DNA from: Terriglobia bacterium
GTDB lineage: Bacteria; Acidobacteriota; Terriglobia; Terriglobales; SCQP01
Reading direction: 5' to 3'
Assembly: GCA_021323595.1 (NCBI GenBank)
Contig: JAJPKR010000003.1
Location: forward strand, 1-58,327
Length of the DNA stretch: 58,327 bases
A model generated the notes under the pieces. That model saw nothing but the letters and a program-made list of their open reading frames with translations, was not told the DNA's origin and ran no database searches. The position numbers and the translations under genes were made by a program. This document shows positions 34,608 to 42,366 of this stretch, piece by piece (within the stretch, counting starts at the first letter, position 1; each line of letters begins with the position of its first letter).

Positions 34608-35864
34608 ATGGCTTCCTTTTCAATCCCCTTGTCCGGTCTTGACGCCTACGCCCAGGCGCTTTCGGCCGTTTCCAACAACTTGGCCAATCTCAATACCACC
34701 GCATTCAAGTCCGAAACCCCGCAGTTCAGCGATCTTTTTTACCAGCAGATCGGATCGGCGGGTTCCGGAGATCCGGTTCAAGTCGGTGTCGGTTCGCGCA
34801 TCGGCTCCATGGAATCCAACTTTACCCAGGGCAGCATGGAGAGCACCGGGGTCAACACCGACGTCGCTATTCAAGGCAACGGCTTCTTCGTGCTCGACAA
34901 CAACGGCCTGGTCAGCTATTCCCGCGCCGGGAACTTCTCCATCAACCAGCTTGGCTACTTGACCAGCGCCGACGGCGCGCTCGTCCAGGGCTTTCCCGCC
35001 ACCAACGGCGTCGTCAATCCCAACGGGACGCTGGGGCCGTTGAATGTCGGCAACGGACTTACCAGCCCTCCCAACGCTACCGCCAACGTCACCGCCGGCT
35101 TGAATCTCGATGCCGGCGCCGCCGTCGGCGCCAGCTTCAGCACTCCGGTGACGATCTATGACGCCCTCGGCACCAGCCACGTGGCCACGTTCAACTTCAC
35201 CAAGACGGCGGCCAACACCTGGAGCTTCACCGTGACCGTGCCCGCCGCCGATCTCGGCCAGACCGGAGCGCCCGTGGCCCTCACCACCAGCACCAATACC
35301 TTGGCGTTCGACGGTAACGGGGTGCTGACGACGGCAGGCCCCATCGCCGTGACCATGCCTGCGGGGGATACCTGGGCCGACGGCGCGACGGTGCCGGCCA
35401 CCCTCTTCAACTGGCAATTGACCGATGCCGCCGGAAACCCGGTGATCTCGCAAGTTGCCAGCCCCTCGGCGACCTCCTTCATCGATCAAGACGGCTACGC
35501 CAGCGGCGCGCTCTCCAGCTTCACCGTGGCCAACGACGGCACCATCGAAGGCACGTTCAGCAATGGCCGGTCGGCCGCGCTCGGGCAAATCGCGCTCGCC
35601 CAGTTCGCCAATCTTCAGGGACTGATCCGCAACGGCAATAACGAATATTTGGCCAGCATCGGGTCAGGACCGGCGACCATCGGAATTCCCGGGACCGCCG
35701 GCCGTGGAACGCTCTCGGGCGGAGCCCTGGAGTTGTCGAATGCCGACATTTCCAGCGAGTTCACGCAGCTCATCATGGATGAGCGCGGCTTCCAGGCCAA
35801 TGCGCGTGCGATCACGACCTTCGACAACATCACGCAGGAGTCGCTGAACCTGATCCATCCGTAG
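34608..35864 (+). CDS. flgE: Flagellar hook protein FlgE
   Basis: 418 residues, similar to enteric FlgE. The N-terminal signature is SIPLSGLDAYAQALSAVSNNLANLNTTAFKSETPQF, followed by QGSMESTGVNTDVAIQGNGFFVLD. The middle domain has VTIYDALGTSHVATFNFTK. The C-terminus is NADISSEFTQLIMDERGFQANARAITTFDNITQESLNLIHP. A strong ribosome site (AGAGAGGAG) precedes the ATG. A hairpin follows the gene. Confidence 0.97.
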   Translation: MASFSIPLSGLDAYAQALSAVSNNLANLNTTAFKSETPQFSDLFYQQIGSAGSGDPVQVGVGSRIGSMESNFTQGSMESTGVNTDVAIQGNGFFVLDNNGLVSYSRAGNFSINQLGYLTSADGALVQGFPATNGVVNPNGTLGPLNVGNGLTSPPNATANVTAGLNLDAGAAVGASFSTPVTIYDALGTSHVATFNFTKTAANTWSFTVTVPAADLGQTGAPVALTTSTNTLAFDGNGVLTTAGPIAVTMPAGDTWADGATVPATLFNWQLTDAAGNPVISQVASPSATSFIDQDGYASGALSSFTVANDGTIEGTFSNGRSAALGQIALAQFANLQGLIRNGNNEYLASIGSGPATIGIPGTAGRGTLSGGALELSNADISSEFTQLIMDERGFQANARAITTFDNITQESLNLIHP

Positions 35865-35877
35865 CCGTGGCCGGGGA

Positions 35878-35904
35878 AGCGGCGGCGCCGCCGGCGCCGC
35901 CGCT
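35878..35904 (+). terminator. GC-rich hairpin after flgE
   Basis: AGCGGCGGCGCC and GGCGCCGCCGCT form a perfect 12-bp stem with a 3-base loop, 14 bases after the flgE stop. There is no T-tract, so termination efficiency is uncertain. Confidence 0.5.
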
Positions 35905-36059
35905 CCGCAAGTAAGCGCCCGCTAACCGAGCCGGCGCGCACAAGAAATCCTTAATTCGCGTGGCGGCGCGTCTAACTTGACGGCTGACAACCGGATAGCT
36001 GGCGCGGGCGCGCCCGGCGCGGTTCGGCGTGGCAATTGCAGCGGCGATGACGAATCGCC

Positions 36060-36482
36060 ATGGCAAGACCTCGCTGCTCCTCCGTTTTCGCGCTCGCCGC
36101 GCTCGTGGGCATCACAGCCGCCGCGGGTTGCTCCTTCGCGCATCGCTCCTCCGCTGCGACGCCGTCCCAGCCCAAAGTCAATTCCGTTCTTCATCTCGAC
36201 AGCTTCTTGGTGAACTTGAATGGTGGCGGCTACCTGCGGGTCGGCATTGACCTAGGTCTCGACGTCGCGTCCAAGCAAGGCGGTGAAGCCGCAACCCCGC
36301 CGGTCGCTCCCATCCGCGACACCATTCTCGGGGTCCTCACGGCGGCTTCGGCCGCGCCGCTCCTCACGCCCGAAGGCAAGGAGGAGTTGAAGAAGCAGAT
36401 CGCGGCTGCCATCAACAAGCAAAACCCGAGCTTGGGACTGGTGGCCGTCTTTTTCACCGATTTTCTCGTGCAGCCCCAATGA
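36060..36482 (+). CDS. fliL: FliL-like flagellar stator-associated protein
   Basis: 140 residues. FliL surrounds and supports the stator. The conserved C-terminal domain is visible (LDSFLVNLNGGGYLRVGIDLGLD, then IRDTILGVLTAASAAPLLTPEGKEELKKQIAAAINK, ending VAVFFTDFLVQPQ). The N-terminus (ARPRCSSVFALAALVGITAAAGCS) could be the normal membrane anchor or a lipoprotein signal, since AAGC resembles a lipobox. It opens the run fliL-fliN-fliO-fliP; its stop overlaps the next ATG. Confidence 0.87.
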   Translation: MARPRCSSVFALAALVGITAAAGCSFAHRSSAATPSQPKVNSVLHLDSFLVNLNGGGYLRVGIDLGLDVASKQGGEAATPPVAPIRDTILGVLTAASAAPLLTPEGKEELKKQIAAAINKQNPSLGLVAVFFTDFLVQPQ

Positions 36483-36757
36483 GCGGCGCCAGCCCAGCCG
36501 CGCTCCAAGCCAAGCCCGAGCCCCCCGTCGAGCCTTGGGGCGAGCTCGTCCAACTCCCCGCCCAAGTGACGGTCGAACTGTGGGTTCCGCGATTCACCAT
36601 CCGCGATCTGATGCAACTCGAACGCGGCTCGATCGTGGACACGCGCTGGCAGACCGGCGTTGACGTGCCGCTGCGCGCCAACGGCCAGTTGATCGGGTGG
36701 GTGGAATTCGAAGTTTCCGGCGAACAGCTCTCGGTCCGGCTGACGCGCCTAGCCTGA
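36479..36757 (+). CDS. fliN: Small FliN/SpoA-domain C-ring protein
   Basis: 92 residues, essentially one SpoA domain (VQLPAQVTVELWVPRFTIRDLMQLERGSIVDTRWQTGVDVPLRANGQLIGWVEFEVSGEQLSVRLTRLA). SpoA domains build the flagellar switch (FliM, FliN). It lies in the canonical fliN position, between fliL and fliO, while a longer second FliN is encoded at 44127. The start overlaps fliL (ATGA). Confidence 0.85.
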   Translation: MSGASPAALQAKPEPPVEPWGELVQLPAQVTVELWVPRFTIRDLMQLERGSIVDTRWQTGVDVPLRANGQLIGWVEFEVSGEQLSVRLTRLA

Positions 36758-36778
36758 TGCCCTGGAGGCGGATGAAGC

Positions 36779-37357
36779 ATGAGTCCCAAGAAACGATCCC
36801 CTGCCGCGCCGCTGCGAACGCGCAAGCCGGCGAAGAAGTCACCCCCGCGGCGCGCTGCCCGCGCCACCGCGGCCGTCCGCGCGCGGAGCGTCCGCCCGGC
36901 GGCGGCGCCGTCGCCCGACTGCTCCGCCGAGATGATGCTGCCGCCCGCACCCGCGTGCGCCGCGCCGGCCGCGCCGCCCAACGACAGCGCGCTGGCCGGC
37001 GCCCCGTTTGCCTTGCATCTCCAGCCGGCGGTGCGCCCGCAACTGGCGCTGGCACGGCTCTGGACGCCGTTCGCGGCGCTGCCGCGCCACTTGCGCGCGC
37101 TGGGCGCGCGTTTGGGCCGCGGCGCATCGCGTCTCTCGCGCCGCCCGCGGCGCGATCTGCGCCTTTGCGAGATGCTGCAGCTCAGCGACAAGCGCTTCCT
37201 GGCCGTCGTCCGTTATGGCGACGTGCATTTCTTGATTGGCGGCGCCCCCGGCTCGCTCACGCTTCTCTCCCGGCTCGAGCCCAATGCAGCCGCGCCGCTC
37301 GCCTGGAACCCCGCCGCTGGCGCGGTGCCGGCCAATCCGCATGCCTGGTCCTGCTGA
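36779..37357 (+). CDS. fliO: FliO-like protein without an obvious membrane segment
   Basis: 192 residues after a GGAGG ribosome site. The C-terminal part has the FliO pattern (CEMLQLSDKRFLAVVRYGDVHFLIGGAPGSLTLLSRL), and its place between fliN and fliP is canonical. FliO normally has an N-terminal membrane helix and helps FliP assemble. Here the first 120 residues are Lys/Arg/Pro/Ala-rich (SPKKRSPAAPLRTRKPAKK) and no hydrophobic helix is seen, so the protein is unusual. Its stop overlaps the probable fliP start. Confidence 0.72.
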   Translation: MSPKKRSPAAPLRTRKPAKKSPPRRAARATAAVRARSVRPAAAPSPDCSAEMMLPPAPACAAPAAPPNDSALAGAPFALHLQPAVRPQLALARLWTPFAALPRHLRALGARLGRGASRLSRRPRRDLRLCEMLQLSDKRFLAVVRYGDVHFLIGGAPGSLTLLSRLEPNAAAPLAWNPAAGAVPANPHAWSC

Positions 37358-38130
37358 TCCTCGCCGTGTTGCTCGCCGCCGCGCCGGGCGCCGTGGCGCA
37401 AGCGCCCGCGCCGGCGCCCGGCCTGCCCGTTGCCATTCCCGGCGTCCCGCTCGCGTCGCTGACTCGTTCCCTACTGCCGCCGGCGGGCGCGCCGCCGCGA
37501 ACCGCCGGCTCCCTGTCGTGGGAAATCGTCGTCATCTTGACGCTGCTCATGTTGTTGCCGGCGCTCTTGATGTCGATGACGCCGTTCGTGCGCATCTTGG
37601 TGGTCTTCCACTTCTTGCGCCAGGCCCTCGGCACCGACAACACCCCCACCAACCAGACCCTGATCGGGCTCGCCTTGTTTCTGACCTATTTCATCATGCA
37701 GCCCGTCGTCGCCCAGGTGCACAAGGTCGCGGTGACGCCCTACGAGCAGGGCCGAATCACCGCCACCGAAGCCATCGCGCTGGGCTCGGCGCCGCTGCGC
37801 AATTTCATGCTGAAGTACACGCGCGAAAAGGACCTCGCGCTGTTCGTCGAAATGGCGCACGTGCCGCGGCCGCGCTCGCCGCAAGACCTCTCCATGCGCA
37901 TCGTGATTCCGGCCTACATCATTTCCGAACTCAAGACCGGCTTTCAGATCGGCGTCGTCCTGTTCTTGCCGTTCTTGGTGATCGATATGGTCATCGCCTC
38001 GGTCACGACCGCCGTCGGCATGATGCAGCTGCCTCCGGTCGTGATCTCGACGCCGCTAAAAATCCTGGTTTTCGTCGCCGTAGACGGCTGGCATCTGGTC
38101 GTGGCCTCGCTGTTGAGAAGTTTTCATTGA
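37354..38130 (+). CDS. fliP: Flagellar export gate protein FliP
   Basis: About 258 residues. FliP is a core export-gate subunit. Family signatures are unmistakable: MTPFVRILVVFHFLRQALGT, QTLIGLALFLTYFIMQPV, SMRIVIPAYIISELKTGFQIGVVLFLPFLVIDMVIASVTTAVGMMQLPPVVISTPLKILVFVAVDGW. The signal-peptide-like N-terminus (LILAVLLAAAPGAVAQA) has no ATG, GTG or TTG in front of it; the frame's GTG at 37366 would remove part of it. CTG 37354 overlaps the fliO TGA exactly as ATGA overlaps do elsewhere in this locus, so I propose CTG initiation. The start is uncertain. Confidence 0.93.
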   Translation: MILAVLLAAAPGAVAQAPAPAPGLPVAIPGVPLASLTRSLLPPAGAPPRTAGSLSWEIVVILTLLMLLPALLMSMTPFVRILVVFHFLRQALGTDNTPTNQTLIGLALFLTYFIMQPVVAQVHKVAVTPYEQGRITATEAIALGSAPLRNFMLKYTREKDLALFVEMAHVPRPRSPQDLSMRIVIPAYIISELKTGFQIGVVLFLPFLVIDMVIASVTTAVGMMQLPPVVISTPLKILVFVAVDGWHLVVASLLRSFH

Positions 38131-38145
38131 AGGAGGAGTGAGCCA

Positions 38146-38415
38146 ATGGGCACGGATCAAGCGGTTGAATTGGCGCGCCGGGCGCTGCAAACGGCCTTTT
38201 GGGTCGGCGCGCCCATGCTGATCGCCGCCACCCTGGTAGCGCTCGTGATCAACATTTTTCAGGTCATGACGTCCATTCAGGACGCGACCGTCTCGACGGT
38301 GCCGCGCCTGGCCGCGGTCGCGGCCGTCAGCTTCTTGCTGACGCCCTGGATGTTGCACCGGCTGACCTATTACACCGTGCGGCTCTTCTCGGACTTCCAC
38401 CCGTTCGTGCACTGA
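38146..38415 (+). CDS. fliQ: Flagellar export gate protein FliQ
   Basis: 89 residues with two membrane helices, typical (VELARRALQTAFWVGAPMLIAATLVALVINIFQVMTSIQDATVSTVPRLAAVAAVSFLLTPWMLHRLTYYTVRLF). A strong AAGGAGG precedes the ATG. It follows fliP by 15 bases and precedes fliR. Confidence 0.96.
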   Translation: MGTDQAVELARRALQTAFWVGAPMLIAATLVALVINIFQVMTSIQDATVSTVPRLAAVAAVSFLLTPWMLHRLTYYTVRLFSDFHPFVH

Positions 38416-38426
38416 GGTCGCGCTGC

Positions 38427-39194
38427 TTGCCCTATCCACTCCCAGCCTACGTCGTGCCGGTGGTTCTGATTGCGGCCCGTGCCGGCGGCCTGCTCAGCTT
38501 CTTGCCCGTGTTCGGCTCCAACGCTGTGAGCTGGCGCGTCAAGGCCGGACTGACCATGGCGCTGACCGCGGTGCTGGCCCCCGGCCACTTGACGCCCTTG
38601 CCGGGCGTGGGGCCGATCACGGCCCTGGGCATGGTGGTGAGCGAGCTGGCACTCGGCCTTGCCACCGGGCTGCTGCTCTATTTCGTCTTCGAGGGCATGG
38701 AGCTGGCCGGCCAGGTGATCGGCTTTCAGCTCGGCTTTTCGCTGGCCAACTTGATCGATCCTACCAGCCCCGTGAACACGCCGGTGATGAGCGTCTTTCA
38801 TCGCCTCATCGCGATTCTGATCTTTCTGCAGCTCGACGTTCACCATTGGGTCTTGCGCGCGCTGGCCAGCAGCTTCACGTTGGTGCCGCTCGGCGGCTTT
38901 ACCGCCAACTGGATCGTGACCCACGGCGTCCTGACGCTGGGCAACATGATGTGGGTCGTGGGCGTGCAAATCGCCGCCCCGGTCTTGGTGGCCACTTTTC
39001 TGACCGATTGGGCGATGGGCTTCCTATCCAAGGCGTCGCCGCAGTTCCCGGTGCTTTTCGTGGGCATGTCCATCAAGAGCCTGCTCGGCTTTGCACTCCT
39101 CGCCGCGACCGTCGTCTATTGGCCGCGTTATTTGGAGGGCTATTTCGGGCGGGCGATCTCCGCCGCAGTCGGCATGATGGGGAGCGCGCACTGA
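38427..39194 (+). CDS. fliR: Flagellar export gate protein FliR
   Basis: 255 residues from TTG 38427, 11 bases after the fliQ stop; the open frame upstream to 38199 lies inside fliQ. FliR completes the FliPQR gate. Motifs: ARAGGLLSFLPVFGSNAVSWRVKAGLTMALT, GQVIGFQLGFSLANLIDPTSPVNTPVMSVFHRLIAILIFLQLDVHHWVLRALASSF and APVLVATFLTDWAMGFLSKASPQFPVLFVGMSIKSLLG. Several membrane helices are evident. Confidence 0.95.
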   Translation: MPYPLPAYVVPVVLIAARAGGLLSFLPVFGSNAVSWRVKAGLTMALTAVLAPGHLTPLPGVGPITALGMVVSELALGLATGLLLYFVFEGMELAGQVIGFQLGFSLANLIDPTSPVNTPVMSVFHRLIAILIFLQLDVHHWVLRALASSFTLVPLGGFTANWIVTHGVLTLGNMMWVVGVQIAAPVLVATFLTDWAMGFLSKASPQFPVLFVGMSIKSLLGFALLAATVVYWPRYLEGYFGRAISAAVGMMGSAH

Positions 39195-39203
39195 GTGTTC
39201 GCC

Positions 39204-40298
39204 ATGGCGAACGAGAAGACAGAACAGCCCACGCCGCGACGACGGCAAAAGGCGCGCGAAGAAGGCCAAATCTCGCGCAGCGCCGATCTGTCGTCGGCGC
39301 TGGCCGTGCTGGCGGCCTTGCTCATCATGTTTTGGGCTCCGGCACGCATGGCCGCGACCTGGCGGGCATTCCTGGCCGGCACGCTCGACCAGGCCGTCCT
39401 GCCGGGCGCCTTCCACGTCGTGCCACTGCTGAATCAAGCCGATCTCCTGATCTTGCGCTGGACCCTGCCCGCCCTGGCCGGCGCCTGGGCCCTCGCCGTG
39501 CTCGCGAGCGTGGCGCAAGGCGGGCTGCTCTTCGCCCCCTCCCGCCTCGCCCCCAAAATCGAACGCATCAACCCGGCCGGCAACCTCAAGCGCATCTTTT
39601 CCCCGGCTTCCGCCAGCCGCCTGCTGCGCTCGCTCTTGCCCGCGGGCGCGATGGCCTATGTTTGCCTGCTTGTCTTCGGGCGCGAGTGGTCCCACCTCGC
39701 GCTGGCGCTGCATCGCGGCACCGCGTTCATCGTGAGTTGGTCGCTGGGTCTGGCCTTCGAGATCGGCTGGAAGGCAGGCTTGATCTTGCTGCTCTGGTCG
39801 GGCGTGGATTACGCGCTGCAGCGCCGCCAGCTCTCGCAACAGTTGAAGATGACGAAAGAAGAGGTGCGGCGCGACTTCAAGGAAACCGAGGGCAACCCGG
39901 AAAACAAGCGCCGCATTCGCCGCGCGCAGCGCACGCTGGCGAGCCGCCGGCGGCGCCAGCAACTCCAGGCGGTGGCGGGCGCCACCGTCGTGGTGGTCAA
40001 TCCCACCGAATACGCCATCGCCCTGCGCTACGATCCCAGCACCACGCCGGCGCCGATCGTCGTCGCCAAGGGCCGCGACCACCTGGCGCGCCAAATCAAG
40101 CGCGAGGCTCTCTGGCATGACGTGCCCACGGTGGAAAACGTCCCGCTGGCGCACGCGCTCTATCGCGCGGTCGAGGTCGGGCAGATGATTCCGGCTTCGC
40201 TCTACGCCGCCGTCGCCGAAATTCTCGCCTTCTTGCATCAGCGCGGGCGCATGGCGAACGTCGCGCCGCGCTCGCTCGCCGCCGGGAGGCTCGCCTAA
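39204..40298 (+). CDS. flhB: Flagellar export switch protein FlhB, NPTE variant
   Basis: 364 residues from ATG 39204; GTG 39195 is an alternative. FlhB controls the export-specificity switch. The basic N-terminus (EKTEQPTPRRRQKAREEGQISRSADL) and four membrane helices are typical, as is QLKMTKEEVRRDFKETEGNP. The autocleavage site, normally NPTH, reads NPTE at residues 266-269 (VVVNPTEYAIALRYD). The Asn-Pro needed for cleavage is intact; the His is replaced by Glu. Confidence 0.96.
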   Translation: MANEKTEQPTPRRRQKAREEGQISRSADLSSALAVLAALLIMFWAPARMAATWRAFLAGTLDQAVLPGAFHVVPLLNQADLLILRWTLPALAGAWALAVLASVAQGGLLFAPSRLAPKIERINPAGNLKRIFSPASASRLLRSLLPAGAMAYVCLLVFGREWSHLALALHRGTAFIVSWSLGLAFEIGWKAGLILLLWSGVDYALQRRQLSQQLKMTKEEVRRDFKETEGNPENKRRIRRAQRTLASRRRRQQLQAVAGATVVVVNPTEYAIALRYDPSTTPAPIVVAKGRDHLARQIKREALWHDVPTVENVPLAHALYRAVEVGQMIPASLYAAVAEILAFLHQRGRMANVAPRSLAAGRLA

Positions 40299-42356
40299 AT
40301 GGCCGCGAAAACCGCCAGCGCCGCTCTCGCGCCCTCGCGCCGCGGCCGCGCCGACTGGATCGTGCCGCTCGCCGCCGTCGCCTTGATCTTGGTGATGCTG
40401 GTGCCGATGCCGGCGATGCTGCTGGACGTGCTGCTCACGCTCAGCATCACCGCCTCGGTGCTCGTGCTGCTGAGCGCGATCTCCGTGCTGCGGCCGGTGC
40501 AGTTTTCCGTCTTCCCTTCCCTCTTGCTGCTGCTGACGCTGTTCCGCCTCTCGCTGAACTTGGCCAGCAGCCGCCGCATCTTGCTCCATGGCAGCGACGG
40601 CCCCGCCGCCGCGGGCCACGTCATCGAGGCCTTCGGCCAGTTCGTGGTCGGCGGCAATTACGTCGTCGGTTTCGTCATCTTTCTCGTGCTGATCGCGATC
40701 CAGTACATCGTCGTCAGCCATGGCGCCGTGCGCACGGCCGAAGTCTCCGCCCGCTTCACCCTGGACGCGCTGCCCGGCAAGCAGATGGCGATCGACGCCG
40801 ACCTCAACGCCGGCTTGATCGACGAGCAGCAGGCGCGCGTCCGGCGCGAAGCCATCGCCCGCGATGCCGAATTCCACGGCGCCATGGACGGCGCCGCGCG
40901 CTTCAATCAGCGCGACGCGCTCGCCAGCGTCCTGATCACCTCCATCAACATCATCGCGGGATTCCTCATCGGCGTCTTCCAGCAAGGCATGGCCTTTCAG
41001 GACGCGCTGCGCACCTACACCATCCTCACCGTCGGCGACGGGCTGGTGACGCTGATCCCCTCCCTGCTGGTGTCGGTGGCGGGCGGCATCGTGCTCACTC
41101 GCGCCGCCAGCGACGAATCGCTCGGCCAAGACCTGCGCCGGCAACTGCTCGGCCGCCGCCAGCCGCTGTGGATCGCCGCCGGCATTCTGCTGGCGGTGGC
41201 CTTGATCCCCGGCCTGCCGAAATGGCCCTTTCTCCTGCTCTCCGCCGGCTTGGCGATGCTGGCGCGCCGCACCCGCGAGGGCCAGCCCGCGCCCGCCGAG
41301 GCCGCGCCCAAGCCCGCCAGCCTGCAACAACAACTGGAGGGCCTGCTGAAACTCGAAGACCTGAGCCTGGAGGTCGGCTACGGGCTGGTCGCCTGCGTGG
41401 ACGAGAAGCAGGGCGGACAACTGCTGCCGCGCATTCGCTCGCTGCGCAAACACTTGGCGACGCAGCTCGGCTTCATCGTGCCGCCGATTCACATCACCGA
41501 CAATCTCCGTCTCAAGCCCAACGAATACGTCATCTATCTCCGCGGCGCCGAGCTCGCCCGCTGGGAAACCTACGCCGACCATCTGCTCGCCATCAGCGCC
41601 GAACCCACGCCGCCACCGCTCGAGGGCCACGACACGCGCGAGCCCGCCTTCGGCGTCGCCGCGAAATGGATACCGCCCGCCGCCCAGGAGCACGCCCTCG
41701 CCGCCGGCTACGCCGTCGTGGACCAGACCTCGGCCATCGCCACGCATTTGGCCGAGGTGATCAAGGCGCACGCGCATGAGTTGCTCTCCCGGCAAGAGAC
41801 CAAGCGCCTGCTCGACGCGCTCTCCGAATCGCAGCCGAAGCTGGTCGAGGAGCTGGTGCCCAAGGTGCTGTCGCTCGGCGAAGTGCAGAAGGTGCTGCAG
41901 CAATTGCTGCGCGAACAGGTCTCCATCCGCGATCTGGCGACCATCCTGGAGACCTTGCTCGATCAGGCCGCGGTCAACAAGAATCCCGTCTTGCTGGTGG
42001 AAGCCGTGCGGCAAGCGCTGCGCCGCTCCCTGATCCGGCCCTTGCTCGGCGACGACGGCAAGCTGATGGTCGTCACCCTCGATCCGCAACTCGAGGAAGA
42101 GCTCAGCCGCGCTTGGGAGCCGGCGGCGCCCGCGGGGAACGGCTTGCAAGGTTCGTTCCTGCGCCGCGTCGTCGAGGGCCTGCGCCGCTTGGGCGAAGAG
42201 AGCGCGGCGCCGCTGGCTCCCGTGCTGCTCTGCGGCTCGCCGGCGCGCTTCTATCTGCGCCGGCTGGTCGAGCCGTTCCTGCCCAAACTAGTCGTGCTAT
42301 CGCCGGGAGAGATCCCGCCTTTGGTTTCAGTCCAGTCTTTGGGAGTCGTGCGATGA
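40299..42356 (+). CDS. flhA: Flagellar export gate protein FlhA
   Basis: 685 residues, normal. FlhA is the proton-driven export gate with eight N-terminal helices and a large cytoplasmic domain. Signatures: LTLFRLSLNLASSRRILL (79-96) and RFTLDALPGKQMAIDADLNAGLI (152-174). The usual GAMDGAxKFVxGD segment reads GAMDGAARFNQRD (194-206), keeping the Asp but not the Lys and Gly. The C-terminal part (VGYGLVACVDEKQGG to the end) matches FlhA-C. It starts directly after the flhB TAA. Confidence 0.96.
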   Translation: MAAKTASAALAPSRRGRADWIVPLAAVALILVMLVPMPAMLLDVLLTLSITASVLVLLSAISVLRPVQFSVFPSLLLLLTLFRLSLNLASSRRILLHGSDGPAAAGHVIEAFGQFVVGGNYVVGFVIFLVLIAIQYIVVSHGAVRTAEVSARFTLDALPGKQMAIDADLNAGLIDEQQARVRREAIARDAEFHGAMDGAARFNQRDALASVLITSINIIAGFLIGVFQQGMAFQDALRTYTILTVGDGLVTLIPSLLVSVAGGIVLTRAASDESLGQDLRRQLLGRRQPLWIAAGILLAVALIPGLPKWPFLLLSAGLAMLARRTREGQPAPAEAAPKPASLQQQLEGLLKLEDLSLEVGYGLVACVDEKQGGQLLPRIRSLRKHLATQLGFIVPPIHITDNLRLKPNEYVIYLRGAELARWETYADHLLAISAEPTPPPLEGHDTREPAFGVAAKWIPPAAQEHALAAGYAVVDQTSAIATHLAEVIKAHAHELLSRQETKRLLDALSESQPKLVEELVPKVLSLGEVQKVLQQLLREQVSIRDLATILETLLDQAAVNKNPVLLVEAVRQALRRSLIRPLLGDDGKLMVVTLDPQLEEELSRAWEPAAPAGNGLQGSFLRRVVEGLRRLGEESAAPLAPVLLCGSPARFYLRRLVEPFLPKLVVLSPGEIPPLVSVQSLGVVR

Positions 42357-42366
42357 AAGGGAAACC

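Noticed and set aside
36697-37353. Upstream extension of the fliP frame
   Set aside because: It overlaps fliN and fliO in another frame and its Arg/Ala-rich translation has no family features.
39024-42149. A 1,041-codon open frame on the minus strand opposite flhB and flhA
   Set aside because: It is antisense to two unmistakable flagellar genes and its Gln/Arg/Gly/His-rich product matches nothing; long antisense frames are expected in GC-rich codon usage.
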